Source: JAVBNU01 sp031551265
GTDB lineage: Bacteria; Cyanobacteriota; Vampirovibrionia; Gastranaerophilales; Gastranaerophilaceae
DNA length: 54,655 bases
Assembly: GCA_031551265.1 (NCBI GenBank)
Contig: JAVBNU010000038.1
Span: 1-54,655 of the forward strand
Direction of reading: 5' to 3'
Position 1 is the first letter of the stretch, and each line of letters opens with the position of its first letter. Shown here piece by piece: positions 31,580-40,855 of this stretch. The notes beneath the pieces are model-generated. The model was not told the origin of the DNA, ran no database searches, and was given only the letters and a program-made list of their open reading frames with translations. A program made the position numbers and the translations under genes.

Positions 31580-32719
31580 TTAGAGAATTACCATATTATC
31601 ACGGGTTATGATTGCATCGTAGTTTTTGTAGCCTAAAATTTCCAAAATTTTGTCTGAATGCTCGCCCATTATTTTTTTACAGTCGCGGCAGTTGTAATTA
31701 ATCATACCGCGCGCAATTTCGTTTCCTTCGGCATCAACCACGCTGATAACTTCACCGCGTATAAAGTCGCCGATGATTTGTGTCACACCGATTGGCAGCA
31801 GGCTCGACTCTTTTTGCACAATCGCTTTTTTCGCACCTTCGTTAATCACGATTTTACCCTTAACATTCGTAGCATAAGCAATCCAGCGTTTTTTGCCCGA
31901 CAACGCTTCCGAAGGTGCAAAAATCGTGCCGCCTCCGGTTTCAAAAATCTCTTTAATTATACCGGGCTTTTTACCATTCGCAATAATCAGCGTACATCCT
32001 GAGCGCGTAACGACCTTCGCCGCTTCCAACTTAGTTTTCATGCCGCCGCGACCGCCCTTTGATGCGCCGGCACCTAAAGCCTCAATTTCTTTAGTCACCG
32101 TCTCAACATAAGGTATAATCTTCGCATCAGGATTTTCCTTGGGGTTAGAATCATATAACCCGTCTATGTCAGACAAAATCACCAACAAATCGGCGCCCAA
32201 CTCGCTCGCCACAAGCGCAGACAACTTGTCATTGTCCGAAAAACATACCTGCGTGTGCTCATCACATATATTTTCTAACTCGTCAGTCGAAACCGTGTCG
32301 TTCTGATTAATAATGGGAATGCATCTATACTCTAAAAGCTTGTGTAACGTGTTGTTCAGACTAAGATACTTTTTGCGGTACGAAAAATCATCTTCCGTAA
32401 GCAAAATTTGCGCTGTGTTGATATCGTGTTTGGCAAAGCCGCCCTCATAAATACACATAAGCTGACACTGCCCAACCGCAGCACATGCCTGTTTCAATCC
32501 TATATCATCAAAATCACAGACACCCAGTCTTTTGGCGCCAAGCCCGACTGCGCCCGAAGTCACAATCAAAATTTCTTTGCCGGCTTTGTACAACTTGGCT
32601 ATTTCATTTATAAATGAGTCAACACGCTCATCAGAAATACATCCGTCACTACCCCTCAAGACGTTTGTGCCGAATTTGAATACAATTCGATTGATATTTT
32701 CCAACGCTATTTTGTCCAT
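31580..32719 (-). CDS. proB: Glutamate 5-kinase
   Basis: 379 aa. The amino-acid kinase domain (VFKFGTNVL, VTSGAVGLGAKRL, CIPIINQNDTVST, FSDNDKLSALVA, LLVILSDIDGLYDSNP, KGGRGGMKTKLEAA) is followed by a C-terminal PUA domain (KGKIVINEGAKKAIVQKESSLLPIGV). It phosphorylates glutamate as the first step of proline synthesis and is usually feedback-inhibited by proline. First gene of the proBA unit. A TATAAT box lies 6 nt upstream of the ATG with no Shine-Dalgarno, so the mRNA is predicted to be leaderless. Confidence 0.97.
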   Translation of the reverse strand: MDKIALENINRIVFKFGTNVLRGSDGCISDERVDSFINEIAKLYKAGKEILIVTSGAVGLGAKRLGVCDFDDIGLKQACAAVGQCQLMCIYEGGFAKHDINTAQILLTEDDFSYRKKYLSLNNTLHKLLEYRCIPIINQNDTVSTDELENICDEHTQVCFSDNDKLSALVASELGADLLVILSDIDGLYDSNPKENPDAKIIPYVETVTKEIEALGAGASKGGRGGMKTKLEAAKVVTRSGCTLIIANGKKPGIIKEIFETGGGTIFAPSEALSGKKRWIAYATNVKGKIVINEGAKKAIVQKESSLLPIGVTQIIGDFIRGEVISVVDAEGNEIARGMINYNCRDCKKIMGEHSDKILEILGYKNYDAIITRDNMVIL

Positions 32720-32731
32720 ACCCCGATTATA
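32720..32731 (-). promoter_or_regulatory. proBA -10 box, predicted leaderless
   Basis: On the minus strand TATAAT (32731-32726) is followed by CGGGGT and then the proB ATG. The -35 region is weak. The same 6-nt spacing occurs before dxr, uvrB, hicA and rlmH. Confidence 0.5.
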
Positions 32732-32877
32732 GCCGAAAGTTATTTAAATTAATAGATGAGCCCGATTTTATATAAAAATACCTTTTGTTCATTTATTAGC
32801 GCAACGCGCGTTATTTATATCTGCAGATTCATATTAAAATAGAATTATGTAAACTATAACTCGAGGGCAAAAAAATA

Positions 32878-33081
32878 ATGAAAAATTCAAATATTCAAAA
32901 TTTAGACGCAAGGAAAAAACTTCTGGATATTGAGTGCGAATTATATATATTAGAAGAATTGGTCAACATATTATTAGAATATACACTTGAAAACCATGCC
33001 GGTATCGCAGAAATTCTTGAAATTGTACAAAGTAAATTAGCAAAAATTGCCGCTATTATAGAAAGCAGTAGGATGGGTTAG
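32878..33081 (+). CDS. Small helical protein of unknown function (family A), second copy
   Basis: 67 aa. It shares KKLLDIECEL, EELV.ILLEYT, ENHAGIAEILEIVQSKLAKIAAIIE with the protein at 15933-16124. It is predicted to be two to three helices with no Cys. A GAGGG site precedes the ATG. Unlike the first copy, no toxin-antitoxin or regulator gene is adjacent. The stop codon lies inside an inverted repeat (33072-33101). Function unknown. Confidence 0.7.
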   Translation: MKNSNIQNLDARKKLLDIECELYILEELVNILLEYTLENHAGIAEILEIVQSKLAKIAAIIESSRMG

Positions 33082-33150
33082 ACATTTTCATCTAACCCAT
33101 CAATAAAATTCAAATAATTTGAGGGGTTGAATGAAGTTGTTCAACCCCTC
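33072..33150. repeat. Two adjacent perfect inverted repeats
   Basis: GATGGGTTAGA / TCTAACCCATC at 33072-33101 and GAGGGGTTGAA / TTCAACCCCTC at 33121-33150, each with 11-bp arms and an 8-nt loop. They resemble the GGGTTG-type palindromes at 21708, 43042 and 49115. They could also terminate the converging genes here. Confidence 0.65.
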
Positions 33151-33182
33151 CTACAAGTCTATTGTACAGCACTAAAAACTGC

Positions 33183-34967
33183 TTACTTTGTGTGAGGTTT
33201 CCCGCATGGAGTTGGCGCGGCCAAATTCTGTCTGTACACAGGCAGCCCTGAAATCTCGATATTCGGCGTATCAATCTCAAACACATGAGCGCGAGCTTTG
33301 CCAAGGTTAACTTTCAAACCGCCGTCAGTCGCCTGGAACGTACTTTGTGTGCCATAAGCAGGAACCATATCAACCAGCTTTTGTCCTGATTTCAAGCCCG
33401 GAATCTCAATCATACCTTCCTGACGTAAGTTAGCATCCTTGTTCACAACAACAAGCAATGTTTTGCCGTTCAAATGTCTTGTGAATGCAATAATCTGGTC
33501 TCTACTGTTATCAGCCACTTTCAGCGGAATGTACGAGCCATGGGTCGCTATATCAATATTTTTATTACGTACTTTTAATACTTCTTTCAAATGTTCGCCA
33601 ATCTCAGGATTATCACCTTTTGACGGTCTGCAAACGTTGAAAATATCCAACTTGCCGGGGTGCACGAACATATCAGCAGTGTCTGTCCAAACTACCGATG
33701 CCCACATTTGCTTTTCTGTATAAGGATAAACGTAGTAATCGCCTTTTTCAAATCCATCAATGAAATACGGGTTCAACATCGGCATGAAAGACTGGAGTAC
33801 AGAGGTTTGCATACAGTAATCAGCGCCACCGTTAAACATCGGCGATACATCATCGTGCGTCGCAAACGAGCCTAATAAAGATTTACCTTTTTCAAGCTGA
33901 TTAGACATTTGCAACTGTTCAATAACGTACTCGTGGAATGTTTTTGCATCTTTCCACTCGTGATAAATGTGGTACTGACCGTAAATCATGTCAAAACCTG
34001 CACGCAGGGAATCAATCGGGCGGTCATAAGGCATATTCGTCTGCGGTGACGCATCTTCATAAGTATACGTTTCACCCAACCAGCCAAAATTAGGGTCTTT
34101 TTTGTGTGAATAAGGTATCAAAATATCCCAAAATTCAGTCGGCTTCGCACGCGCAACGTCAGCCCTGATGCCGTCAACTCCAAGCTCTATGCACATATCA
34201 ACATAATCTTTGTGCAGCTTCAGTAAATGAGGATTTAAAATACGCTTAGATTCATCAGCCCAAGGATTGAACATTCTGATGTCGTTCCAGCCCTGAGGAG
34301 TTTTTGCAAGGCCATTGCGCTCAAACGCCATCAACTCAGGACGCGCTTCAAACAAATCAACCGACGCGCAACTCGGTAAATCAATCATAACAGCAATACC
34401 GCGCTTATGGCATTCATCGTTAAAATACTTAAAGCCTTCTTTGCCGCCAATTAACTCGTCAATATCTAAAAAGTCTAAAGGCGAATACAGCGAACCGGCA
34501 TGGCTGAGAGCATGTTTTTTGCCTGTCGGGTGCGGCGGCAGAACGTGAATAGTATTAATACCACGATCTTTCAACTCGTCCAGTTTTTCCACAGCAGTAT
34601 AGAATGTGCCGACCGGCTCACTGCCGTCTATCAGGCCGTTGCCGTTATAATCTTTGGAATTGAAGTTTCTTGCATTAATCGCCCAAATAACAGCTTTATT
34701 TTCATTAAATAATGATTTTAAACTATTTTTCCACGGTACAACCTGAGCAGGAGGCGCTGTATTAACAGGCGCTACGGTCTTAGCAGCAATATTATGGGCA
34801 GCTTGGTTTTGTGCCGCCTGATTTTGCAAGTATGCAGTGAGTAAATTTGTACTTGCTGCGCTTTTAATCGGCGCAGAGGCCACAGGCTCGGGATGCACAA
34901 CCTGAGTCGGTTGCACAATCGTTGGTTGATAAATTTTATTGTTATACTGCGTGACTAAATTTGTCAT
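33183..34967 (-). CDS. GH13-family alpha-amylase-like protein with altered region I
   Basis: 594 aa from ATG 34967, which has an AGGTGA site; an earlier in-frame ATG at 34976 is less likely. No signal peptide. Residues 1-85 are a low-complexity Ala/Gln/Pro linker (QNQAAQNQAAHNIAAK). The TIM barrel has the catalytic set: GIRAD (nucleophile D270), GWLGETYTYE (acid/base E299), SFATHDD (H371, D372). Region I, normally DxVxNH, reads IDLPSCAS, so the Asn-His pair is missing, as also happens in GlgE-like GH13 enzymes. The calcium-loop-like stretch DYNGNGLIDG is at about 106. It overlaps the upstream membrane-protein gene by 26 nt; together with two such genes it forms one operon. Confidence 0.85.
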   Translation of the reverse strand: MTNLVTQYNNKIYQPTIVQPTQVVHPEPVASAPIKSAASTNLLTAYLQNQAAQNQAAHNIAAKTVAPVNTAPPAQVVPWKNSLKSLFNENKAVIWAINARNFNSKDYNGNGLIDGSEPVGTFYTAVEKLDELKDRGINTIHVLPPHPTGKKHALSHAGSLYSPLDFLDIDELIGGKEGFKYFNDECHKRGIAVMIDLPSCASVDLFEARPELMAFERNGLAKTPQGWNDIRMFNPWADESKRILNPHLLKLHKDYVDMCIELGVDGIRADVARAKPTEFWDILIPYSHKKDPNFGWLGETYTYEDASPQTNMPYDRPIDSLRAGFDMIYGQYHIYHEWKDAKTFHEYVIEQLQMSNQLEKGKSLLGSFATHDDVSPMFNGGADYCMQTSVLQSFMPMLNPYFIDGFEKGDYYVYPYTEKQMWASVVWTDTADMFVHPGKLDIFNVCRPSKGDNPEIGEHLKEVLKVRNKNIDIATHGSYIPLKVADNSRDQIIAFTRHLNGKTLLVVVNKDANLRQEGMIEIPGLKSGQKLVDMVPAYGTQSTFQATDGGLKVNLGKARAHVFEIDTPNIEISGLPVYRQNLAAPTPCGKPHTK

Positions 34968-37900
34968 TCTTATCACCTTTTTGAACCTGATATTTTTTAA
35001 TATCTATTTTACCGAAACACGCTTCTGCAAGTAAAGTTGCACCAAGCAGACCGGCAAACATTGTACCGAATATAGCGAACCATTTGTTTGAGTTTCTTCG
35101 TTTTGATATTTCACCGATAAATATATCATATCTGTCTTTTCCCATAAGCAAGGATTTTACCATCGGTCTGTCTGCGACAGGATTTTTCAATGCAGGATCA
35201 GCTAAAGTGGCCGGGTTCATTTTATTTCTTGCATTACATACATGTTCGCGTACAGCCGCAAAATACGTTTTGATACCTTTGAATAAATCTGATTTCTCGC
35301 CGCCAAGAGCAGTCATGGTGGTGCTGTCTATATCGGAACCGTACAACAATCTCATTATGAAACTATATGCCTCATTGTTGTATCTGTTGCTTACAAAATT
35401 ATCGAATTTAGTGGTGAATCCTGCGACATCTTGGGCTGTTACTGTTCTGCAAGAATGTTTAATTTTTTCAATTTCTGCTGCCAGTGCCTTGCCGGAGAAT
35501 ACATCCTTCATTTCTTTTCCGAACATTTCTTTGTAGACTTCTTTGCATTGTTTCTCCAAGACGCCACTCTGAATACGTCTTTCCACATCAAGCATTTGAA
35601 TAGTTCTGTAGAAACAGCTGCGCGCGCCAGCAGTGCGATATGTAAGCTGCCATTTAGATAAATTTTTGAATGCAGAACTCAGCTCGTTATCAGTTGCTAG
35701 CATTTGTTTTATCAAATTAAAGTCATAATCATGCGCATCAGTGAGATTTTTCATTGTAGTATCCCAAGGAGATAACAATGTCTTTCTTATTATTTTTACA
35801 AGATCATTATATAAGTGCGCTGCTTCCTCAGGGATGTAAGCCGGTATTTTTTCAGGAATCTCATTACTATTAAATCGGACTTGTACGCATTTATTGTCGA
35901 ATAATTTATCAAAGAACGCCGCCAAATTGTCTTTTTGCATAAATTCGGCATTTCCCAATAATATTTGTCTTGCCTCACGGGAATCTGCATTTAGATTTCC
36001 TGCTTTTATTTCCTCAAAAACTTCTCTGATAATTTTACCGTTCTTATCTTTAACAGTGAAGCCTTTTTCCAAAAGCGCCAAAATCTCATCAATATGTTGT
36101 TGAGACATTTGATGCTTAAAAATTGCCTCTACTTGATTATTGTTTTCAGCGTTTGGTTTTAGATATTCGTTGAATAAGTTTTGGAGTTGTAACTCTCTTA
36201 TTGCATATTCACCAATAGGCATACGAACACGATTCGGTCCATATTGAGGTTCTAATTTGGCTTCACGAATTGCGTCTGCGAGAGGTAATTTTTCGTTAAT
36301 TTTCATTAATATTTTCAGATTTTCGGTTACTTCACTGAATATTTCATGAGCATTCTTGCCGGGAACTGCTTTTTGGCCGCCTATTTCACTAAAACGACTT
36401 CTCATCATCGCTTCTACGGCTTCGAGATCATGGAATTTTCCTGATTCGTAAGCATCTTTTGAAATGCCCAAGGCTTCATATAATTTTAATCTGAATTCAT
36501 GTATCGCATTTTGACTTTGTGAACCTGCAAAAAAGTCAGCTGTTTCACCAAAGCCGTTGGCGCGCAAATTCGCCCCGATTTTGTTATACGTTTTTTCATA
36601 TGCAGCATTGGTTTGAAGCGTCATGTTGCTGTCAAATATTTTGTCATACGCCGAGATTTCTCCGGCCATGCTTGATATCAAATTCCCCAATTTTTTCGGG
36701 TCTTTGCATATCGCTTCTAATCTTTGGTCAATAATCTGATGAGCTGCGTCATCTGGGAAATTCAGCGGGTACGCCGCAGCAATTGTATTTATTTCTTTTG
36801 ATGTGAAGCCCATGCCCTTGAGGAGCTTGCCTTGCATTACTCTTTCCCATCTGTTGGCAACAACGCTCTCGGCGCGCTCACCGACCATAATCGAGAAATG
36901 TTTATTAAGAGGCCCCATCGCAGCATCGGTGTCAGAGAATACACCTGCAAAAACTCTCAACTTTTGCGCCGCATCTTTTGTAAGTAATGGTACATATGCT
37001 TTTTCACACTTAGTGTCCAGAGCTTCTTTGAAGAAAAGCGCTAAATCTCTTGCATCAGCGGTCTCGCCAAGATGAGATTTAACAACCTCGTCAATAACAT
37101 CATACACTACGGGTATTGTGCCACGTTCACCTGCTGTTAACAGATTAATTGATTTTGCTTTAATAGCATTTTTAAGGGTTGTCGCAACATTTTCAGATAA
37201 TTTATCATTAACGCCGATGTTTTTTACGATAGATTTAATCTTATCAGGCTCGGTGCATCTGAAGAACATTTCGCTGAAGTCTTCTTTAGGTATGCCTTGC
37301 ACTTCTGCTAATTTTTTATAATTGTCGTCTAGTAATTTTATCAAATCGTCTAAATTAGCATTTTCGCGTTGAGCAAATGCACGCATTCTGTTAAATACCT
37401 GATTTTTATCGGCAAAAAAGTCATGCATTGTGCTTTCTTCAATACCGTCAAACATAGCGTTTCTGAACTTGGTGAGGAAATTACCAACCTGATCAGAATT
37501 AGCACCGGCTTTTTTCAGCGCACCTCCAACAGTGGTACTTTTGCCTCTGCTCGCTACCTCTGTTTTCATCAATTCATCGACGAATTTATCCACCTCAATC
37601 GAAAGTGGACGCTCCTGAGGGGCAAATATCTTCTCTAAATCTTTGAGAATCGCCTCTTTAGCTTTCAGCGTAGTATCAGGACATAATATTGATGCAATTA
37701 CTTCACGCATACTTGAGTTAATTTCTTTATCACCGTTTCGTTTTACGAACTTTTCGATTTGTTTTTTGATTTCTTCTGTTCTGTATTTTGCGGCGTATTT
37801 TTCAGGATTTGCAATTTCTTTATTAGCCCTGCGCTTGCTCACTGCCTCGACAAGAGGAGCCATATACTGTCCAAAAAGATTGCAGAACAAAGCAGTCATC

Positions 37901-38553
37901 AACGGTGTTGCGAAACCGGCAGTTAACATCCAAAGCGTGTTACCCTGAACAGCTTTCTTTGTAGATTCTTCTTCCATAATATCTATTCTGTTCGGCAAGC
38001 TCTTTGGTATGCCCATTTTATCAGCCATTTCTTGCTTTTCAGTATGGCTGTATAAAGACCATGGCTTGTATTGAGGATCCTGATGGAAACTTTTCTTTCG
38101 GCCAAAACTATCAACGTATTTCGTACCTATATCAACGCCATACATCCACTCAATAGGTTTTTGAATCATTATTTTAGGCCACAGAGCCATTGACGCAAAG
38201 AAAGCACCAAAACCGGCAAACTCCATGACTTTTTGCATTTGATAATTACTTTTTTTAGTCGCTAAATATATCGCGATAAGCAAACCACCCAGCTTCATAC
38301 CAACATCGTTGATGCGTCCGAGTTCATGGTCATTTAAATCACCTTTTAAACCACGGCCAACATTTTTTATGTCTTTAATGAAATCCTTCGTCATTTCCGC
38401 AGGAACACGAGTAAGCGGGGTTCTGACAATATGACCGCGCGCATCTAACGGACGCACCTTGCCTGTAGTGTCGGTTGTCAAACTTGTCTCCGGCAATTTT
38501 ATGTAAGGACTTATCCTTGTTTCTGCTATTATTTGATCAAAAGGTTTAACCAT
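34942..38553 (-). CDS. Large membrane protein of unknown function (1203 aa)
   Basis: 1203 aa. Near the N-terminus are membrane helices (LGGLLIAIYLA about 88-98, FAGFGAFFASMALW about 112-125, LWMLTAGFATPLMTALFCNLFG about 207-228) with a KPIEWMYGVDI motif at 132-142. About 900 residues of soluble, helical, charged sequence follow. One C-terminal helix (WFAIFGTMFAGLLGATLLAEACF) and a basic tail end the protein. The N-terminal module is paralogous to the 366-aa protein upstream, which has YPVKWGTGVDI at 135-145 and a similar following LP...LWxxxG helix. The long middle part is likely cytoplasmic. No family is recognised. It overlaps the upstream gene by 1 nt and the GH13 gene by 26 nt. Confidence 0.8.
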   Translation of the reverse strand: MVKPFDQIIAETRISPYIKLPETSLTTDTTGKVRPLDARGHIVRTPLTRVPAEMTKDFIKDIKNVGRGLKGDLNDHELGRINDVGMKLGGLLIAIYLATKKSNYQMQKVMEFAGFGAFFASMALWPKIMIQKPIEWMYGVDIGTKYVDSFGRKKSFHQDPQYKPWSLYSHTEKQEMADKMGIPKSLPNRIDIMEEESTKKAVQGNTLWMLTAGFATPLMTALFCNLFGQYMAPLVEAVSKRRANKEIANPEKYAAKYRTEEIKKQIEKFVKRNGDKEINSSMREVIASILCPDTTLKAKEAILKDLEKIFAPQERPLSIEVDKFVDELMKTEVASRGKSTTVGGALKKAGANSDQVGNFLTKFRNAMFDGIEESTMHDFFADKNQVFNRMRAFAQRENANLDDLIKLLDDNYKKLAEVQGIPKEDFSEMFFRCTEPDKIKSIVKNIGVNDKLSENVATTLKNAIKAKSINLLTAGERGTIPVVYDVIDEVVKSHLGETADARDLALFFKEALDTKCEKAYVPLLTKDAAQKLRVFAGVFSDTDAAMGPLNKHFSIMVGERAESVVANRWERVMQGKLLKGMGFTSKEINTIAAAYPLNFPDDAAHQIIDQRLEAICKDPKKLGNLISSMAGEISAYDKIFDSNMTLQTNAAYEKTYNKIGANLRANGFGETADFFAGSQSQNAIHEFRLKLYEALGISKDAYESGKFHDLEAVEAMMRSRFSEIGGQKAVPGKNAHEIFSEVTENLKILMKINEKLPLADAIREAKLEPQYGPNRVRMPIGEYAIRELQLQNLFNEYLKPNAENNNQVEAIFKHQMSQQHIDEILALLEKGFTVKDKNGKIIREVFEEIKAGNLNADSREARQILLGNAEFMQKDNLAAFFDKLFDNKCVQVRFNSNEIPEKIPAYIPEEAAHLYNDLVKIIRKTLLSPWDTTMKNLTDAHDYDFNLIKQMLATDNELSSAFKNLSKWQLTYRTAGARSCFYRTIQMLDVERRIQSGVLEKQCKEVYKEMFGKEMKDVFSGKALAAEIEKIKHSCRTVTAQDVAGFTTKFDNFVSNRYNNEAYSFIMRLLYGSDIDSTTMTALGGEKSDLFKGIKTYFAAVREHVCNARNKMNPATLADPALKNPVADRPMVKSLLMGKDRYDIFIGEISKRRNSNKWFAIFGTMFAGLLGATLLAEACFGKIDIKKYQVQKGDKNDKFSHAV

Positions 38554-39653
38554 TAGTTCACCATGTATTCTTGGTTTTTATCTATCTTAGATTTAGTGCT
38601 TGCAGGTACATCTTTCTTACGTGCACTCATTATTACATGCGCTGCACCTAAAGCAGTTGCAGCCACTGTTCCAAATATCATTGCTTTGCCCAAAGGACCT
38701 GACACCTTACCGAACAACGCCTGAGAAGGGCCGCCATTATAGAGAGATTTTGCGCTCTCACCGAGTGTTTTGACAAAAAGACTAATACCCTCAGGGAAAA
38801 TTCCTTTGATTTTTTTGCCTATATTGGAGCATGTGCCACGGAAACTGCCGCCTATCCATGGGGTTGTGGTATGAGTATTAACCAATTTTTCCCATGGCTC
38901 CTGAGCTGCAAGCATTACACCTAAAGCTGCCCATAGATATTGGGTAAGGTATGTTACAGTTTTTGTTTTCGTCACGATATCGCGTATACCTGGCTTAACA
39001 AGCTGGTCAGAATCAGGTAATTTGCCTTCATAGCCCAGATTACGATTAATTTTATCATATCTGGCGTTTACGTGTTCAGGACCGGATTTGTAGTTCGGGA
39101 ACAAATCGCTGCTGCGAGGGAATTCTATACTTTCTTGAGAATGATGCCATTCTAGTCTGACAGGATCATTGTTACCCGGTTCAGGGAGTTCGTGTACAGC
39201 CTTGATATAAGGTAGGTTAATATCAACCCCCGTGCCCCACTTCACAGGATAGTCAACCAATTTTTTAGAAAAATGTTTCGCCAACCCATAAAAAAGAACC
39301 CCGAGTCCCATTTTAATGCCAAGTCTGGAGGCATTCTTAGCTGCGGTAGGATGGAAAAACGGTGTTGCTGCGTTGAATAACGCTATCAACATCGCACTAC
39401 CAATCGTATAAGGCACCATGCCCATTGTTAAAAATTCATAAAAATTAGCGTTTTTATTCCCCGTAAGCCCCTTTATAGGATATGTTGTCCACGCATTAAT
39501 ATATCTGTTCGTAAACATTTTTGAGCGATTGATAAGATTATTAGGCACAATTTCGTCATGCGCATGAATTTTCGGCAAGTCTTTTGGATTTTCCGAATAT
39601 TCTATTCCTAACATTGTTGGAGCCGGCACATTTGCTGCAGATATTGGTTGCAT
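38553..39653 (-). CDS. Membrane protein of unknown function (366 aa), paralogue of the 1203-aa protein's N-terminal module
   Basis: 366 aa with about four membrane helices: FLTMGMVPYTIGSAMLIALFNAA, LGIKMGLGVLFYGLAKHF, TYLTQYLWAALGVMLAA and AMIFGTVAATALGAAHVIMSA. The YPVKWGTGVDI motif at 135-145 matches KPIEWMYGVDI of the next gene's product. It has no signal peptide or recognised domain. It is the first gene of the operon, with a good GAGGAACG site. The 1-nt stop/start overlap with the 1203-aa gene indicates a fixed stoichiometry. Context with a GH13 enzyme suggests a role linked to alpha-glucans, but this is only inference. Confidence 0.8.
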   Translation of the reverse strand: MQPISAANVPAPTMLGIEYSENPKDLPKIHAHDEIVPNNLINRSKMFTNRYINAWTTYPIKGLTGNKNANFYEFLTMGMVPYTIGSAMLIALFNAATPFFHPTAAKNASRLGIKMGLGVLFYGLAKHFSKKLVDYPVKWGTGVDINLPYIKAVHELPEPGNNDPVRLEWHHSQESIEFPRSSDLFPNYKSGPEHVNARYDKINRNLGYEGKLPDSDQLVKPGIRDIVTKTKTVTYLTQYLWAALGVMLAAQEPWEKLVNTHTTTPWIGGSFRGTCSNIGKKIKGIFPEGISLFVKTLGESAKSLYNGGPSQALFGKVSGPLGKAMIFGTVAATALGAAHVIMSARKKDVPASTKSKIDKNQEYMVN

Positions 39654-39833
39654 TCGTTCCTCTTTGAATTTTGAGTAATAATTATTATCTACACATACAA
39701 GACTTGTGAAAAATTTTTGTTGCTAGTTTTGGGCACTATAATTTACAAAAATTTACAAAACACATCATTTAAATACATCTTATCATGTCCTAATTGAAAA
39801 CAAAATAATTACCCATGTTCCCTATCTTTTTTC

Positions 39834-40853
39834 TTATACAGATTTAGCTAAAAAACCCGCCTGAATTGCGTTTAGTTTTTCAGCTGCTTTCCCGTTATCA
39901 ATTGCTGCATAGGATAATATTATACCATCTGCCAGCGATTTACATTGCCCATTAAGATATAGCATGGCGCCCGCGTTCAATGCTATAATATCAACCTTTG
40001 CGTCTTTGATTTTACCATTAAAAATATCCGTCACCAAATTGGCATTATAAAGAGGCGTCGCACCAAGTATAGACTTAATGTCAGTCATTTTTATGCCGAA
40101 ATCAGACGGACGCATATAATATTCTCTGATATCACCGTTGTTCAACTCAAAAACATGAGTCTCTGAACAAACACTAATCTCGTCAAGAGCCGGATTAACG
40201 CCATGTACAATCATTGCACGCTTAACACCAATGTTTTTTAAAACCTGAACCATTTTATCAATCATTTCGTGGTCACAAACCCCTATCAACTGCGCGTTAG
40301 GGAATGACGGATTAATCATCGGGCCGGCAAAGTTAAAAATAGAGCGAATTCCCAGCTCTTGTCTAATCGGATTGATAACCTCGACAGCTTTATTAAATTT
40401 AGGCGAATGCACAAACGCAATGTTATGTGTGTTAAACTGCTGCTGCACCTCTTCTTTGCTTGAGCAAAGAGGTAATTTTAAATAATTGATAAATTCAGAG
40501 CTACCAGTCCTGCTTGTGATACAGGAGTTGGTTTGTTTTATAACTTTTGCACCTGCAGCAGCCGCAACAATCGCAGCAGCAGTCGAAATATTAAACGACT
40601 GCGAATTATCGGCTCCCGTACCGCAGCTGTCTACAATATCTTCCTCAATTTCTAAATCAACGGCATGACTTCTCAAAATCTGCGTCAAAAACGTCAACTC
40701 ATCAACATTCACACCTTTTTTTGTTATGCCGTATATAAATGCGCCAATCGCCGATGGAGGTATAACCTTCTGCATCGACCAGCGTATAACTTTGTCAATT
40801 TCTTCGTATGATAGCGTTTCGTTATTGAATATTTTAGTCAGAATATTTTTCAT
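39834..40853 (-). CDS. TrpD-like phosphoribosyltransferase with altered anthranilate site
   Basis: 339 aa of the anthranilate phosphoribosyltransferase (TrpD) family. PRPP-site motifs are largely kept: CGTGAD (77-82; usual GTGGD), FNIST (87-91), and the Mg site LDEIS. RQELGIRSIFNFAGPMINPS is also conserved. The anthranilate/PRPP loop, usually KHGNRSVSS, reads KQTNSCITS (106-114), so the conserved His is Gln and the Gly is Thr; GSADxLExLG reads GSSEFINYL. It may act on another substrate than anthranilate. No other trp gene is near. It starts 2 nt after the plsC-like stop, so the two are co-transcribed. Confidence 0.8.
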   Translation of the reverse strand: MKNILTKIFNNETLSYEEIDKVIRWSMQKVIPPSAIGAFIYGITKKGVNVDELTFLTQILRSHAVDLEIEEDIVDSCGTGADNSQSFNISTAAAIVAAAAGAKVIKQTNSCITSRTGSSEFINYLKLPLCSSKEEVQQQFNTHNIAFVHSPKFNKAVEVINPIRQELGIRSIFNFAGPMINPSFPNAQLIGVCDHEMIDKMVQVLKNIGVKRAMIVHGVNPALDEISVCSETHVFELNNGDIREYYMRPSDFGIKMTDIKSILGATPLYNANLVTDIFNGKIKDAKVDIIALNAGAMLYLNGQCKSLADGIILSYAAIDNGKAAEKLNAIQAGFLAKSV

Positions 40854-40855
40854 TT

